A stretch of DNA of 64,000 nt from Acidobacteriota bacterium (GTDB taxonomy: Bacteria > Acidobacteriota > Thermoanaerobaculia > Multivoradales > Multivoraceae), in the NCBI GenBank assembly GCA_028875725.1, contig JAPPCR010000009.1, positions 124,001 to 188,000 of the forward strand, given 5' to 3'. The first letter of the stretch is position 1; every line of letters begins with the position of its first letter. Under the pieces are notes generated by a model. It did no database searches and was not told where the DNA came from. It saw nothing but the letters and a program-made list of their open reading frames with translations. Below, one piece after another: positions 8,266 through 16,652 of the stretch. Both the position numbers and the translations under genes were made by a program.

Positions 8266-8690
8266 GCCCGGGCCAGGTCCAGCCGGAGATCATCGAGCGG
8301 CATCTCACCGCGCTGCGCGGGGCACTCGGAGAGCTCGAGCGGCACGCAGACGCCTCGGTGCGGTCACTGCGCACTGACACGAGCCTGCGCTGGGCGGTAG
8401 AACGGGGCCTGCTGCTCTGCATCCAGAACGCACTCGACATAGCCAGCCACGTTGCGTCGACCGAAGGTCACGACCCGCCGACCTACGGAGACTCCATCGA
8501 CTCCCTCGTCGCGTCAGGGGTGCTACCTGCGGAGTTCGGCGAGAACTTCCGCGCCGTGGCCGGCTTCCGGAACATCATCGTCCACGGCTATCTCGACCTC
8601 GATCTGAACCGCGTGGCCCGGTTCCTGGGTGACGATCTGAACGACTTCGAGGTTTTCGCTCAGCACATCGAGCGCTGGCTCGAGGGCTGA
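8262..8690 (+). CDS. hepT: HepT-like HEPN ribonuclease toxin
   Basis: HepT toxins are HEPN-fold endoribonucleases with an RX4HXY active site. That motif is intact in the 142-aa product: RNIIVHGY gives Arg103, His108 and Tyr110; the Tyr is the residue AMPylated by MntA in characterised systems. The N-terminal helices (EIIERHLTALRGALGELERHA) fit the four-helix HEPN bundle (DUF86). GTG start overlaps the MntA stop. Both partners look complete, so the module is probably functional. Confidence 0.88.
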   Translation: MSPGQVQPEIIERHLTALRGALGELERHADASVRSLRTDTSLRWAVERGLLLCIQNALDIASHVASTEGHDPPTYGDSIDSLVASGVLPAEFGENFRAVAGFRNIIVHGYLDLDLNRVARFLGDDLNDFEVFAQHIERWLEG

Positions 8691-8721
8691 CGCCGGGCCT
8701 GGGAGCGAACTCGCCCTTCAG

Positions 8722-10203
8722 CTACGAACCCAGCCGCTCGATCTCGTAGACCACCCGGCCGGACACGTCGCGGTGCCGCAGGACGATCCGCGGCTGCTCG
8801 TCAGTCCAATCGACATCGACACTGAGGAACCCGCCGCCGACGCGGTGGAAGCGGTGGTACCCGGGGTCTTCGCCCGGCGTGCCGCCGGCGTGGGCGTCGC
8901 TGGCCGGACCCACCGAGAACTCGTCCAGCCCCGTCTCCGGGTGGACCGAGTGGTACTGCCAGTGGCGGTCGCCGACGATGACGAGGAACCGCTCGTCCAG
9001 GTTCGCGCGAAACCACTCGCGGACTTCGTCGCCTTCGTGGCTGAAGGCGGCGTTGGCGTGGTTGTCGGCCTTGTTCGTCCGATCCGGACCGACGATCGGC
9101 GTGGGCGACACGAGGATCTTCCAGTCCGCGTCGCTCGCGAGCAGGGAGTCCCGAAGCCAGCGCCACTGTTCGGCACCCCAGATCGTCTTGCCGGGACCGT
9201 CCGGCATGTCGTTGGGTGAGCGGAAGTCGCGGCCTTCGACGAGCCAAAGCTGCAGGCCCTTGCCCCAGCGGACGGTCCGGTAGGGACGTTCCGGCGCCGG
9301 CATCTGCTCGACGAACACCGCAAGACCCTCCTCGAAGGTCATCGGCGCGGAAATGCCGGGTTCGATCGCCGGCCAGGAGTCGTTCAGGAGCAGATCGTGG
9401 TCGTCCTTGAGCCAGTAGCCCGGCACTGAGCGCAGGAAGGACGCGATCGCCGGCAGGGTGAACATCCGTTGCCAGTGGTAGCGCGCCAGCTCGACGGTGG
9501 TCGCCCGCGGCGACTCGTTGTCGTAGTACACGTTGTCGCCGATGGACAGGTAGAAGTCGGGCCGGCCGGCGGCCATCGACGGATAGATCTGGAAGCCGTC
9601 CGGCCGGTCGCGCCGCCCGTAGTACTGGCAGGTCATCGCCGCAAACCGTACGGGCAACCGCTGGTCAGCGGCCGGCGCGGTGCGGAAGGTCGCGGTCTCG
9701 ACCGCCGTCGCGGGCGCCTCCGCATTACCGCCCGCAGGCCGCGCCTCGACCGTAACCACGTAGCGAGTGTTCGGAGTCAGGCCGTGGAACGTCGCCTGGT
9801 GCGTGAAGTCGCGTTCGGCCCCGGTCGAGCGCCAGCCGGGGATCCGTCTCGCCGGGATGCCGTTTGCCTCGCCCGCCGGCACCGCCGGTCGCAGCACGAC
9901 CCGCACTTCGCCCGGTGCGCCGGGCACAGCGCCTTCGAGGGACGACACGTCGGTGCCCGGCGCCAGGGTGACGACCGGCCGGCCCGAGATCTCCCGGCCG
10001 GCGCGCCGTAACGGCTCGGCCGTCGTTCGCGTCCAGACGATCGCCGAGTCCACGCCGACTTCTCCCACGCGAACGCCGCTCGCGAGAAAGACCCCACCAG
10101 CCTGGGCTTTGACCGCGGTCGTGCCTGCGGCGGCGCCCACGAGGGCCAGGAGAACCACCGCTCCGAAGGCCGAGCGGCAACGCACACGAGGCCGGAACGA
10201 CAT
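8722..10203 (-). CDS. PhoD-like metallophosphatase, secreted
   Basis: PhoD-type alkaline phosphatases hydrolyse phosphodi- and monoesters outside the cytoplasm. The 493-aa product has an N-terminal signal (RCRSAFGAVVLLALVGAAAG), an N-terminal fibronectin-like PhoD_N domain (GVRVGEVGVDSAIVWTRTT, LTPNTRYVVTVEA) and a metallophosphatase core with SIGDNVYYDN, WLKDDHDLLLND and IVGDRHWQYHSVHP. The signal carries no obvious RR-FLK motif, so Sec export or a divergent Tat signal is possible. ATG 10203 has GGCGGAG upstream. One of several exported phosphate-releasing enzymes in this window. Confidence 0.87.
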   Translation of the reverse strand: MSFRPRVRCRSAFGAVVLLALVGAAAGTTAVKAQAGGVFLASGVRVGEVGVDSAIVWTRTTAEPLRRAGREISGRPVVTLAPGTDVSSLEGAVPGAPGEVRVVLRPAVPAGEANGIPARRIPGWRSTGAERDFTHQATFHGLTPNTRYVVTVEARPAGGNAEAPATAVETATFRTAPAADQRLPVRFAAMTCQYYGRRDRPDGFQIYPSMAAGRPDFYLSIGDNVYYDNESPRATTVELARYHWQRMFTLPAIASFLRSVPGYWLKDDHDLLLNDSWPAIEPGISAPMTFEEGLAVFVEQMPAPERPYRTVRWGKGLQLWLVEGRDFRSPNDMPDGPGKTIWGAEQWRWLRDSLLASDADWKILVSPTPIVGPDRTNKADNHANAAFSHEGDEVREWFRANLDERFLVIVGDRHWQYHSVHPETGLDEFSVGPASDAHAGGTPGEDPGYHRFHRVGGGFLSVDVDWTDEQPRIVLRHRDVSGRVVYEIERLGS

Positions 10204-10252
10204 GATCACTCCGCCGAACCGCCCAGGTCGAGCGCGCGAGGCTCCTCCACCC

Positions 10253-11020
10253 CTAACCGCAGCCCAGCACTCCGCCGTCGACGGTGAACGTCTGGCCCGT
10301 CGTCCACGAACCCGCACGCGAGGCGAGGTAGACCGCGATCCCCGCGCAGTCGACCGGCTCGCCGAGGCGCCGGAGCGGTGTTCGCCCGGCGACCGCCTGC
10401 TCCCGCTGCGGATCCTCCCACAACGCGCGGGCGAAGTCCGTCTTCACCAAACCGGGGCAGACGGCGTTCACACGGATGTTGTCGGGACCGAATTCTGCCG
10501 CGAGATTGCGCGCGAGCTGCATGTCCGCCGCCTTGGAGATCGCGTAGGCGCCGAGCACCGCGTTGCCCCGAAAGCCGCCGACCGAGGAGACGATGACGAT
10601 CGATCCGTCCTTGCGCTCCTGCATCTCGGGAATCACCATCTGGCACAGCCAGTGGACGCTCCTGATGTTGACCTCCATCACCTTGTCGAAAGCCGAGTCC
10701 GGAATGCCAAGGCTCGATCCGTAGTACGGATTGACCGCGGCGTTGACGACGAGATTGTCGATCTTCCCCCAGCGCTCGCGGGTCGCCGCGACCAACCGTT
10801 CCAACTGATCCTTGTGACCGACGTGACAGGGATGCGCGATCGCCTCGCCGCCGCTCTCATTGATCGCGGCCGCGACCGCCTCGCAGGCATCCGCTTTGCG
10901 GCTCGAGATGACGACCTTCGAGCCGAAGGCAGCCAGGGCTTCGGCCATCGCCTTGCCGATGCCCTTCGTCGATCCGGTGATGACGCTCACCCTGCCGGTG
11001 AGGTCGAAGAGATCCTTCAT
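10253..11020 (-). CDS. SDR family NAD(P)-dependent oxidoreductase
   Basis: A classical short-chain dehydrogenase/reductase of 255 aa. It shows the dinucleotide motif TGSTKGIG (15-22), the structural NAAV motif near residue 93, the catalytic Ser in IVIVSSVGG (145/146), Tyr159 and Lys163 in YAISK, and a C-terminal DGGVLGCG. SSRK after the second strand suggests NADP(H) preference. AAGGAG precedes ATG 11020. It is divergent from the aminotransferase gene and ends about 50 bases before the PhoD start. The substrate cannot be inferred. Confidence 0.9.
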   Translation of the reverse strand: MKDLFDLTGRVSVITGSTKGIGKAMAEALAAFGSKVVISSRKADACEAVAAAINESGGEAIAHPCHVGHKDQLERLVAATRERWGKIDNLVVNAAVNPYYGSSLGIPDSAFDKVMEVNIRSVHWLCQMVIPEMQERKDGSIVIVSSVGGFRGNAVLGAYAISKAADMQLARNLAAEFGPDNIRVNAVCPGLVKTDFARALWEDPQREQAVAGRTPLRRLGEPVDCAGIAVYLASRAGSWTTGQTFTVDGGVLGCG

Positions 11021-11081
11021 CGTACGCTTCTCCTTGGTCGAGGGTCGAGGGCCGCAGAGGGTAACAGCCCGCGGCCGCTGC

Positions 11082-11087
11082 TACAGT
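11082..11087 (+). promoter_or_regulatory. TACAGT -10-like element of a probable leaderless gene
   Basis: TACAGT ends ten bases before ATG 11098, and no ribosome site is present. Same sequence context as the element at 6049. Confidence 0.5.
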
Positions 11088-11097
11088 CCCCGCCGCG

Positions 11098-12273
11098 ATG
11101 ACAGACGCCCCACGCTCAAGCCACCCGCCTCTGAATCCGATCCCGATGCGGGTCGGCATGACCGCGCCCGAGGCCTTCCCGGCGGCCGAGATGGCCGAGG
11201 CGGCCGGCCGCGCGATCCTAGACATCGGCAAGGACTTCGCCTTCTACCCCGGCGACCTGGGTCATCCCGGTCTGCGCGAGGTGTTGGCCCGGCGCGAAGC
11301 GGATCGCGAGGGCACGGACTTCGACCCCGACGAGATCGCGCTGACCAACGGCTCCATGCAGGCGGTGACGCTGGTGGGCAGGGTGCTGATGGAAGAGCCG
11401 GGCGACATCGTGATCACCGAAGAGACGACCTATTCGGGCACTCTCGGCGCCTACCGGGGCCTCGGCTACCGCCTGGTCGGCGTGCCGCTCGACGAGCAGG
11501 GGATGGACATCGGCGCGCTCCGCCGGACACTGGAGAACCTGACCGCGGCCGGTGAAAAGCCGCGCTTCATCTACACGCTGCCGACCTACCACAACCCGAC
11601 GGGCGCCGTGATGCCCCGCCAGCGCCGACTCGAGATGATCGAGGCCGCGCGCGACTACGACGTCCTCCTGGTCGAGGACAATTGCTACGGCGACGTCCAC
11701 TACGACGACGCGCCGCGGCCGCCGCGGAGCCTCTACGCGCTGGCAAGCGGCGAGGGCGTCGTCTACATCGGCTCGCTGTCCAAGATCCTCGGCGCCGGCG
11801 TTCGCATCGGCTATCTCCTGGCCAGGCAGCCGCTGCAGCAGCGGTTTCTCGACGAGCGTTTCGACGCCGGCCAGAGCACGCTGTCATCCAGCATCGTGGC
11901 GGAACTGCTGCGCGGCCGCCTGCCCGCGCAGATCGAGCGCAACAACGCCGCCCTGCTGCCGAAACGTGACGCCTTGCTGGCCGCGCTCACCGAGCAGCTC
12001 GGCGGCATCTGCACCTGGCGAAAGCCGGCCGGGGCCATGTTCCTTTGGGTCGGCCTGCCCGAAGAGGTGGACCGCGAAGCGCTGTTCGCGCTGAGCGAGC
12101 AGCGCGGCCTCGAGTACGGCTACGGCGCCGCCTACCACGCAGGCGACGAAGACGTGCCGTTCCTGCGTCTGGCGTACGCCTGTCCCTCCGTCGGCAGGAT
12201 CCGGGAGGGAGTCGAGTTGCTGACCGGCTGCCTGCGGGAACTCGCGCCGGGGCGTTTTCCTCAATCCACGTAG
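11098..12273 (+). CDS. Fold-type I PLP-dependent aminotransferase
   Basis: The 391-aa product is a class I/II aminotransferase most like the 2-aminoadipate aminotransferase/MocR catalytic-domain group. Visible PLP contacts are Asn166 in YHNPTG, Asp194/Tyr197 in VEDNCYG, the Schiff-base Lys229 in GSLSKILGAGVRIGYL, and the C-terminal FLRLAYA region with the carboxylate-binding Arg. There is no N-terminal GntR-type DNA-binding domain, so it is an enzyme rather than a MocR regulator. Amino-acid substrate unknown. Its 3' end overlaps the convergent sulfatase-like gene by 13 bases. Confidence 0.88.
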   Translation: MTDAPRSSHPPLNPIPMRVGMTAPEAFPAAEMAEAAGRAILDIGKDFAFYPGDLGHPGLREVLARREADREGTDFDPDEIALTNGSMQAVTLVGRVLMEEPGDIVITEETTYSGTLGAYRGLGYRLVGVPLDEQGMDIGALRRTLENLTAAGEKPRFIYTLPTYHNPTGAVMPRQRRLEMIEAARDYDVLLVEDNCYGDVHYDDAPRPPRSLYALASGEGVVYIGSLSKILGAGVRIGYLLARQPLQQRFLDERFDAGQSTLSSSIVAELLRGRLPAQIERNNAALLPKRDALLAALTEQLGGICTWRKPAGAMFLWVGLPEEVDREALFALSEQRGLEYGYGAAYHAGDEDVPFLRLAYACPSVGRIREGVELLTGCLRELAPGRFPQST

Positions 12274-13670
12274 CCCAGCGCCCTGAGGCGCCGGCGCACG
12301 TCCTCGTCGAGTTGGTCGTCCTCGATCTCTTCCGCGGATTCGACTTCGTCGGCCAGGTTCCGCTCGGTCAACAGCCCGAGCATCCGTTCGACGATATCCG
12401 GCCGTTCGGAGGCCAGGTTCTCCAACTCGCCTGGATCCGCATCCAGGTCGAAGAGCATCGGCTTGGTTCCCTGGGAGGGTGACTGCGGCAGCACGAGCTT
12501 GTAGTGGCCGCGCATCACGGAGGCGGCACGGTGACCGTCGACGTCGAGGTGGGTGTAGACATCCGGCGGATCGTCGCCGCGGCGGCGCGCCGCCAGCAGA
12601 TTCCGCCCGTCGTTGGGCGGCGCCTCGATGCCGAGATAGCCGAGCAGCGTCGGCAGGACGTCGACGTGCTGCGCCGGCGCTTCCACGCGGCGCGGCGGCA
12701 CGCCGGGCAAGCGCATGACGAGCGGGACCCGCAGCACCTCCTCGTAAAGCGAAAGCCCGTGCTCCCAGCGGCCGTGCTCCGCGAACTCCTCGCCGTGGTC
12801 GGAGACGTAGATCACCGCCGTATCCTCGTCCAGGCCACGGACCGACAGTTCGTCCAGCAACTCGCCGAAGGCACGGTCGTTCTGGGCCACCTCGGCGTCG
12901 TACAGCCGCGAGAGGGCCTCGGCGGTCCCCGGCTCGGGCTCCACTTCGCCACGGTTCAACCCCAGCAGGTAACGGACCGTGCGGTAGTGCGCCGGCGCGC
13001 CGTCGGCCTCGAACATCTCCTCGAACTCCGGCGCCGGGTCGTAGGGGCCGTGGGGGTCGATCGCGTGCAGGAAGAGGAAGAACGGCCCGTCCGCGCTCTG
13101 CCGCTCATCGAGCCACAGGCGAACACGGTCCAGCATCGTCTCGTCGCGCTCGCGGTCCTCGCTGCGGAAGCGGGTGAAGCCCTGTGCGAAGCCGAACGCA
13201 CGGCCGACGTTCGGGTTGCGGACGAGCCCCAGGCCCTCGTAGCCGTTGGCGGCCAGGATCTCGGCCAGGGTATCCGCGTCCTCGGGCAGCACGGAACGCC
13301 GGCCGACGGTGCGATGCGCCGGCGGCAGCAGGCCGGTGAACAGGGACGCCACGGCCGGCCGGGTCCACGAAGACTGGGCGTAGGCGTTCTCGAACAGAAC
13401 GGCGCCAGCCGCGAACGCGTCGAGTCGCGGCGACGTCGGCTTCTCGTAACCGTAGACGCCGAGACGGTCCGCACGGACCGTGTCCACGACGTAGAGCACG
13501 ATGTTCGGCCGCCGCGGCTCGGACGTCCCGTCCGGCGGCCCGGCGCCGCAGGCGGCCAGCGCGACGGCCACCGCCGCTCCACCCACCAGGCGACAGACGG
13601 AACCGGCGGCGCCGCTCAGCGCAGCGAGCGCCAAACGTGAGTCGTGCAATGGCGAAGAGGATGGCGGCAT
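12261..13670 (-). CDS. Sulfatase-fold lipoprotein with Thr at the nucleophile position
   Basis: The 469-aa product belongs to the alkaline phosphatase/sulfatase superfamily: NIVLYVVDTVRADRL (metal Asp63), the active-site loop, HAIDPHGPYDP and YVSDHGEEFAEHG. The usual Cys-X-Pro-X-Arg signature is replaced by a SWTRPAVASLFTG loop, putting Thr103 where formylglycine would form and Val where the Arg would be. It cannot mature like a classical sulfatase and may be a phosphatase or transferase. A lipobox (VALAACGAG, Cys41) indicates a lipoprotein. ATG 13670 is chosen because it leaves a sensible signal; TTG 13709 is an alternative. Confidence 0.82.
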   Translation of the reverse strand: MPPSSSPLHDSRLALAALSGAAGSVCRLVGGAAVAVALAACGAGPPDGTSEPRRPNIVLYVVDTVRADRLGVYGYEKPTSPRLDAFAAGAVLFENAYAQSSWTRPAVASLFTGLLPPAHRTVGRRSVLPEDADTLAEILAANGYEGLGLVRNPNVGRAFGFAQGFTRFRSEDRERDETMLDRVRLWLDERQSADGPFFLFLHAIDPHGPYDPAPEFEEMFEADGAPAHYRTVRYLLGLNRGEVEPEPGTAEALSRLYDAEVAQNDRAFGELLDELSVRGLDEDTAVIYVSDHGEEFAEHGRWEHGLSLYEEVLRVPLVMRLPGVPPRRVEAPAQHVDVLPTLLGYLGIEAPPNDGRNLLAARRRGDDPPDVYTHLDVDGHRAASVMRGHYKLVLPQSPSQGTKPMLFDLDADPGELENLASERPDIVERMLGLLTERNLADEVESAEEIEDDQLDEDVRRRLRALGYVD

Positions 13671-13721
13671 GTCGACAGGAGGGAGCAGCGGCCGGCCCGA
13701 CCGTAGCAAGTCCCGGCCTGC

Positions 13722-13727
13722 TACCCT
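13722..13727 (+). promoter_or_regulatory. TACCCT -10-like element of a probable leaderless gene
   Basis: TACCCT lies eight bases before ATG 13736, without a Shine-Dalgarno sequence. Confidence 0.42.
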
Positions 13728-13735
13728 CCGCCGCG

Positions 13736-14470
13736 ATGAACTCCCTTACCGCTCTCGCTTCTCCGCTGATCTCGGCCACCGCGCTCGTGGTCGGTCTGAT
13801 CGGCGTGCTCGAGGCCCGGTTCGGCCTGGTTTCGCCCCTCCTCGGCTTCGCCCTGTTCTCCTTTCTGATGCCCCTGGGCGTCTTGTTCGGCCTGCTCCTC
13901 GGGTTGATCGGCCTGCTCCGGACCCGCCGCAACCAGCGCCGTGGCGGGGCGTCGCAGGCGTGGGCTGGAGCGCTCCTCTCCGTCGCGGTACTCGGCTGGG
14001 TGTTCGTGCTCGGCTACGCAACCGCGCAGGCGCCGCCGATCCACGACATCACGACGAACATCGACGACCCGCCGGCCTTCGAGGCCGCAGCCGCCCAGGA
14101 CAGCCGCGGCACCGGCTTCGCCTATCCGAGCGGCGGCGCCGCGGTACCCGATCAGCAGCGCCGGGCCTACCCCGACATCGACACGCTCCATCTCGCTATC
14201 TCAGGAGACGAAGCGGCGTGGCGGGTCCGCCACGCGGCCGAGGACCTCGGCTGGGCGCCGATCCTCGAAGACCCGCAGAACGGGCGCTTCGAGTTCTCGG
14301 ACGTCACGCCCTGGTTCCGTTTCATCGACTTCGTCGCCGTCCGCGTACGCCCCGAAGCCGCGGGCACGGCCATCGACGTACGCTCCGTGTCCCAGGTCGG
14401 AGTCGGCGACCTGGGTGAGAACGCGGCCCGGATCCGTCGGTTCCTGGACGTGCTTGGCCACGGCCACTGA
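13736..14470 (+). CDS. DUF1499 membrane-anchored protein
   Basis: The 244-aa product begins with three hydrophobic segments (about residues 8-30, 34-58, 75-97) separated by a basic RTRRNQRR loop. The C-terminal soluble part has the DUF1499 hallmarks: DDPPAFEAA, YPDIDTLHLAI, AAEDLGWAPILEDPQNGRFEFSD, and VAVRVRPEAAGTAIDVRSVSQVGVGDLGENAARIR. The family is widespread and its function is unknown. Divergent from the sulfatase-like gene; fadJ-like gene follows 80 bases later with its own ribosome site. Confidence 0.83.
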   Translation: MNSLTALASPLISATALVVGLIGVLEARFGLVSPLLGFALFSFLMPLGVLFGLLLGLIGLLRTRRNQRRGGASQAWAGALLSVAVLGWVFVLGYATAQAPPIHDITTNIDDPPAFEAAAAQDSRGTGFAYPSGGAAVPDQQRRAYPDIDTLHLAISGDEAAWRVRHAAEDLGWAPILEDPQNGRFEFSDVTPWFRFIDFVAVRVRPEAAGTAIDVRSVSQVGVGDLGENAARIRRFLDVLGHGH

Positions 14471-14550
14471 ACGGCTACGATACCGGCCCGTTTCACCAAC
14501 GATCCCCACGTCAACGCACCGGCGCGCCCGCGCCAGGAGACACCATCGAC

Positions 14551-16641
14551 ATGACTGCACTCACCGACATGGTCGACTACGAAGTCCGCGGCCAGGTCGC
14601 CCTGATCGTGATCGACAACCCGCCCGTCAACGCGCTCAGCCACGGTGTGCGCGCCGGCATGGTCCAGGGACTGGCGAAGGCCGAGGCCGATGAACAGGTG
14701 GCCGCGGTGCTCCTGGTCTGCAAGGGCCGTACGTTCATCGCCGGCGCCGACATCACCGAGTTCGGCAAGCCGATGAAGGAACCGGGGCTCAACGAGGCGA
14801 TCGAGGCGATGGAGAACGCGACCAAGCCCGTCGTGGCGGCGATCCACGGCACCGCCCTGGGCGGCGGCCTGGAGACGGCGATGGCCTGCCACTACCGGGT
14901 GGGTGTCGCATCGGCCCGCTTCGGCCAGCCCGAGGTCAAGCTGGGGATTCTGCCGGGCGCGGGCGGCACGCAGCGGCTGCCCCGGCTGGTCGGCTATCCG
15001 AAGGCGCTGGAGATGTGCGTGATCGGCAACCCGATCGGCGCCGCGGAGGCACTCGAGGGCGGCCTGATCGACGAGATCGTCGAGGACGTGTTCGAGGGCG
15101 GCGTCGCCTTCGCCGAGAAGCTGATCGCCGAAGACCGGCCGCTCAAGAAGATCCGCGACCTGGACGAGAAGGTCAACGAGGCGCGGGCCAACAGGGAGGA
15201 GATCTTCGACGGATTCCGCCGCAAGATCGCCCGCCGCACCCGCGGCTTCGAAGCGCCGGAGGCGAACGTGCGGGCGATCGAGGCCGGTCTCGACATGTCC
15301 TTCGACGAAGCGCTCGACTACGAAAGGAAGCTGTTCGGCGAGCTCATGTCCGGCAAGCAGTCGATCGCCCAGCGCTACTACTTCTTCGCCGAGCGCGAAG
15401 CGGCCAAGGTGCCCGACGTGCCGCGCGACACCCCGATGCGAAAGATCGAGAAGGTCGGCGTCCTCGGCTGCGGCACGATGGGCGGGGGCATCTCGATGAA
15501 CTTCGCCAACCGCGGCATCGGCGTGACGATCGTCGAGGCCGAGCAGAGCCGGCTCGACCACGGCTTCGGCGTCATCCGCAAGAACTACGAACGGACCGCC
15601 AGCCGCGGCCGGATGACGATGGAACAGGTCGACCAGTGCATGGGCCTGTTGAGCGGCGTGACCGAGCGCGAAGCGCTCGCCGACTGCGACCTGGTGATCG
15701 AAGCCGTGTTCGAGAACATGGATCTGAAGAAGGAGATCTTCGCCAGCCTCGACCGGATCGTGAAGCCGGGCGCGGTGCTGGCGACGAACACCTCGGCGCT
15801 CGACGTGAACGAGATCGCCGCCGCCACCAGCCGTCCCGAGGACGTGATCGGCATGCACTTCTTCTCGCCGGCCAACATCATGCGCCTGCTGGAGGTCGTG
15901 CGCGGCGAGAAGACGGCGAAAGACGTGATCCACACCGCGATGACGATCTCCAAGCAGATCGGCAAGGTGCCGGTGCTGGTCGGCGTGTGCCGCGGCTTCG
16001 TCGGCAACCGGATCCTGTTCCAGCGCCAGCAGCAGGCGCAGCAGATCATCCTGGAAGGCGCGAAGTACTACGACGTGGACCGCGTCCTGTACGACTTCGG
16101 CTTCCCGATGGGTCCGTTCGCGATGAGCGATCTGGCAGGCCTCGACATCGGCTGGAACGAGAAGGAGTCGGCATCCCGCGACATCCGCGACATCCTCTGC
16201 GAATCCGGCCGGCGCGGCCAGAAGAACGGCCGCGGCTACTACGTCTACGATCCGGAAACCCGCGCCTCGGCGCCCGATCCGGAAGTGCTGCAGATCATCA
16301 GCGACTTCGGCTCCGCCAAAGGCATCGCGCAGCGTGATGTCGGCGAGGAGGAGATCCTCGAACGCTGCCTCTACCCGATGGTCAACGAGGGCGCGAAGAT
16401 CCTGGAGGAAGGGATCGCGATCCGGCCGTCCGACGTCGACGTGATCTGGGTCAACGGCTACGGCTGGCCGGTCTACCGGGGCGGCCCGATGCACTGGGGC
16501 GACAGCGTGGGCCTCGGCAAGATCGCCGACCGGATGCGGGAGTTCGCGGACCAGACGGGCGACGACTTCTGGCAGCCCTCGGCCCTGTTGGCGGACCTCG
16601 CCTCGGAAGGCAAGAGCTTCAGCGACTGGAGAGCCGGCTGA
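14551..16641 (+). CDS. fadJ: Bifunctional enoyl-CoA hydratase/3-hydroxyacyl-CoA dehydrogenase
   Basis: This 696-aa fused enzyme does two steps of fatty-acid beta-oxidation. The N-terminal crotonase domain (1-190) has an oxyanion-hole GADITEF segment and catalytic Glu108 (GGGLETAMACHYR) and Glu128 (FGQPEVKLGILPGAGG). The central Rossmann domain starts with VGVLGCGTMGGGI and includes NTSALDVNEIA and the HFFSPANIMRLLEVV active-site segment. The C-terminal dehydrogenase domains end in a VNGYGWPVYRGGPM repeat. Length and order match FadJ/FadB and peroxisomal multifunctional enzyme. AGGAGA precedes ATG 14551. An LLM oxidoreductase follows directly. Confidence 0.93.
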   Translation: MTALTDMVDYEVRGQVALIVIDNPPVNALSHGVRAGMVQGLAKAEADEQVAAVLLVCKGRTFIAGADITEFGKPMKEPGLNEAIEAMENATKPVVAAIHGTALGGGLETAMACHYRVGVASARFGQPEVKLGILPGAGGTQRLPRLVGYPKALEMCVIGNPIGAAEALEGGLIDEIVEDVFEGGVAFAEKLIAEDRPLKKIRDLDEKVNEARANREEIFDGFRRKIARRTRGFEAPEANVRAIEAGLDMSFDEALDYERKLFGELMSGKQSIAQRYYFFAEREAAKVPDVPRDTPMRKIEKVGVLGCGTMGGGISMNFANRGIGVTIVEAEQSRLDHGFGVIRKNYERTASRGRMTMEQVDQCMGLLSGVTEREALADCDLVIEAVFENMDLKKEIFASLDRIVKPGAVLATNTSALDVNEIAAATSRPEDVIGMHFFSPANIMRLLEVVRGEKTAKDVIHTAMTISKQIGKVPVLVGVCRGFVGNRILFQRQQQAQQIILEGAKYYDVDRVLYDFGFPMGPFAMSDLAGLDIGWNEKESASRDIRDILCESGRRGQKNGRGYYVYDPETRASAPDPEVLQIISDFGSAKGIAQRDVGEEEILERCLYPMVNEGAKILEEGIAIRPSDVDVIWVNGYGWPVYRGGPMHWGDSVGLGKIADRMREFADQTGDDFWQPSALLADLASEGKSFSDWRAG

Positions 16642-16646
16642 AGGAG
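16641..16646 (+). promoter_or_regulatory. Shine-Dalgarno AAGGAG ahead of a possible ATC start
   Basis: AAGGAG is followed by six bases and then ATC 16653, which begins the conserved N terminus of the LLM oxidoreductase. No ATG, GTG or TTG is in frame nearby. Confidence 0.5.
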
Positions 16647-16652
16647 AGCCGC

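Noticed and set aside
14167-16494. A 775-aa minus-strand frame opposite the DUF1499 and fadJ genes
   Set aside because: Antisense shadow; the plus-strand enzymes are unambiguous.
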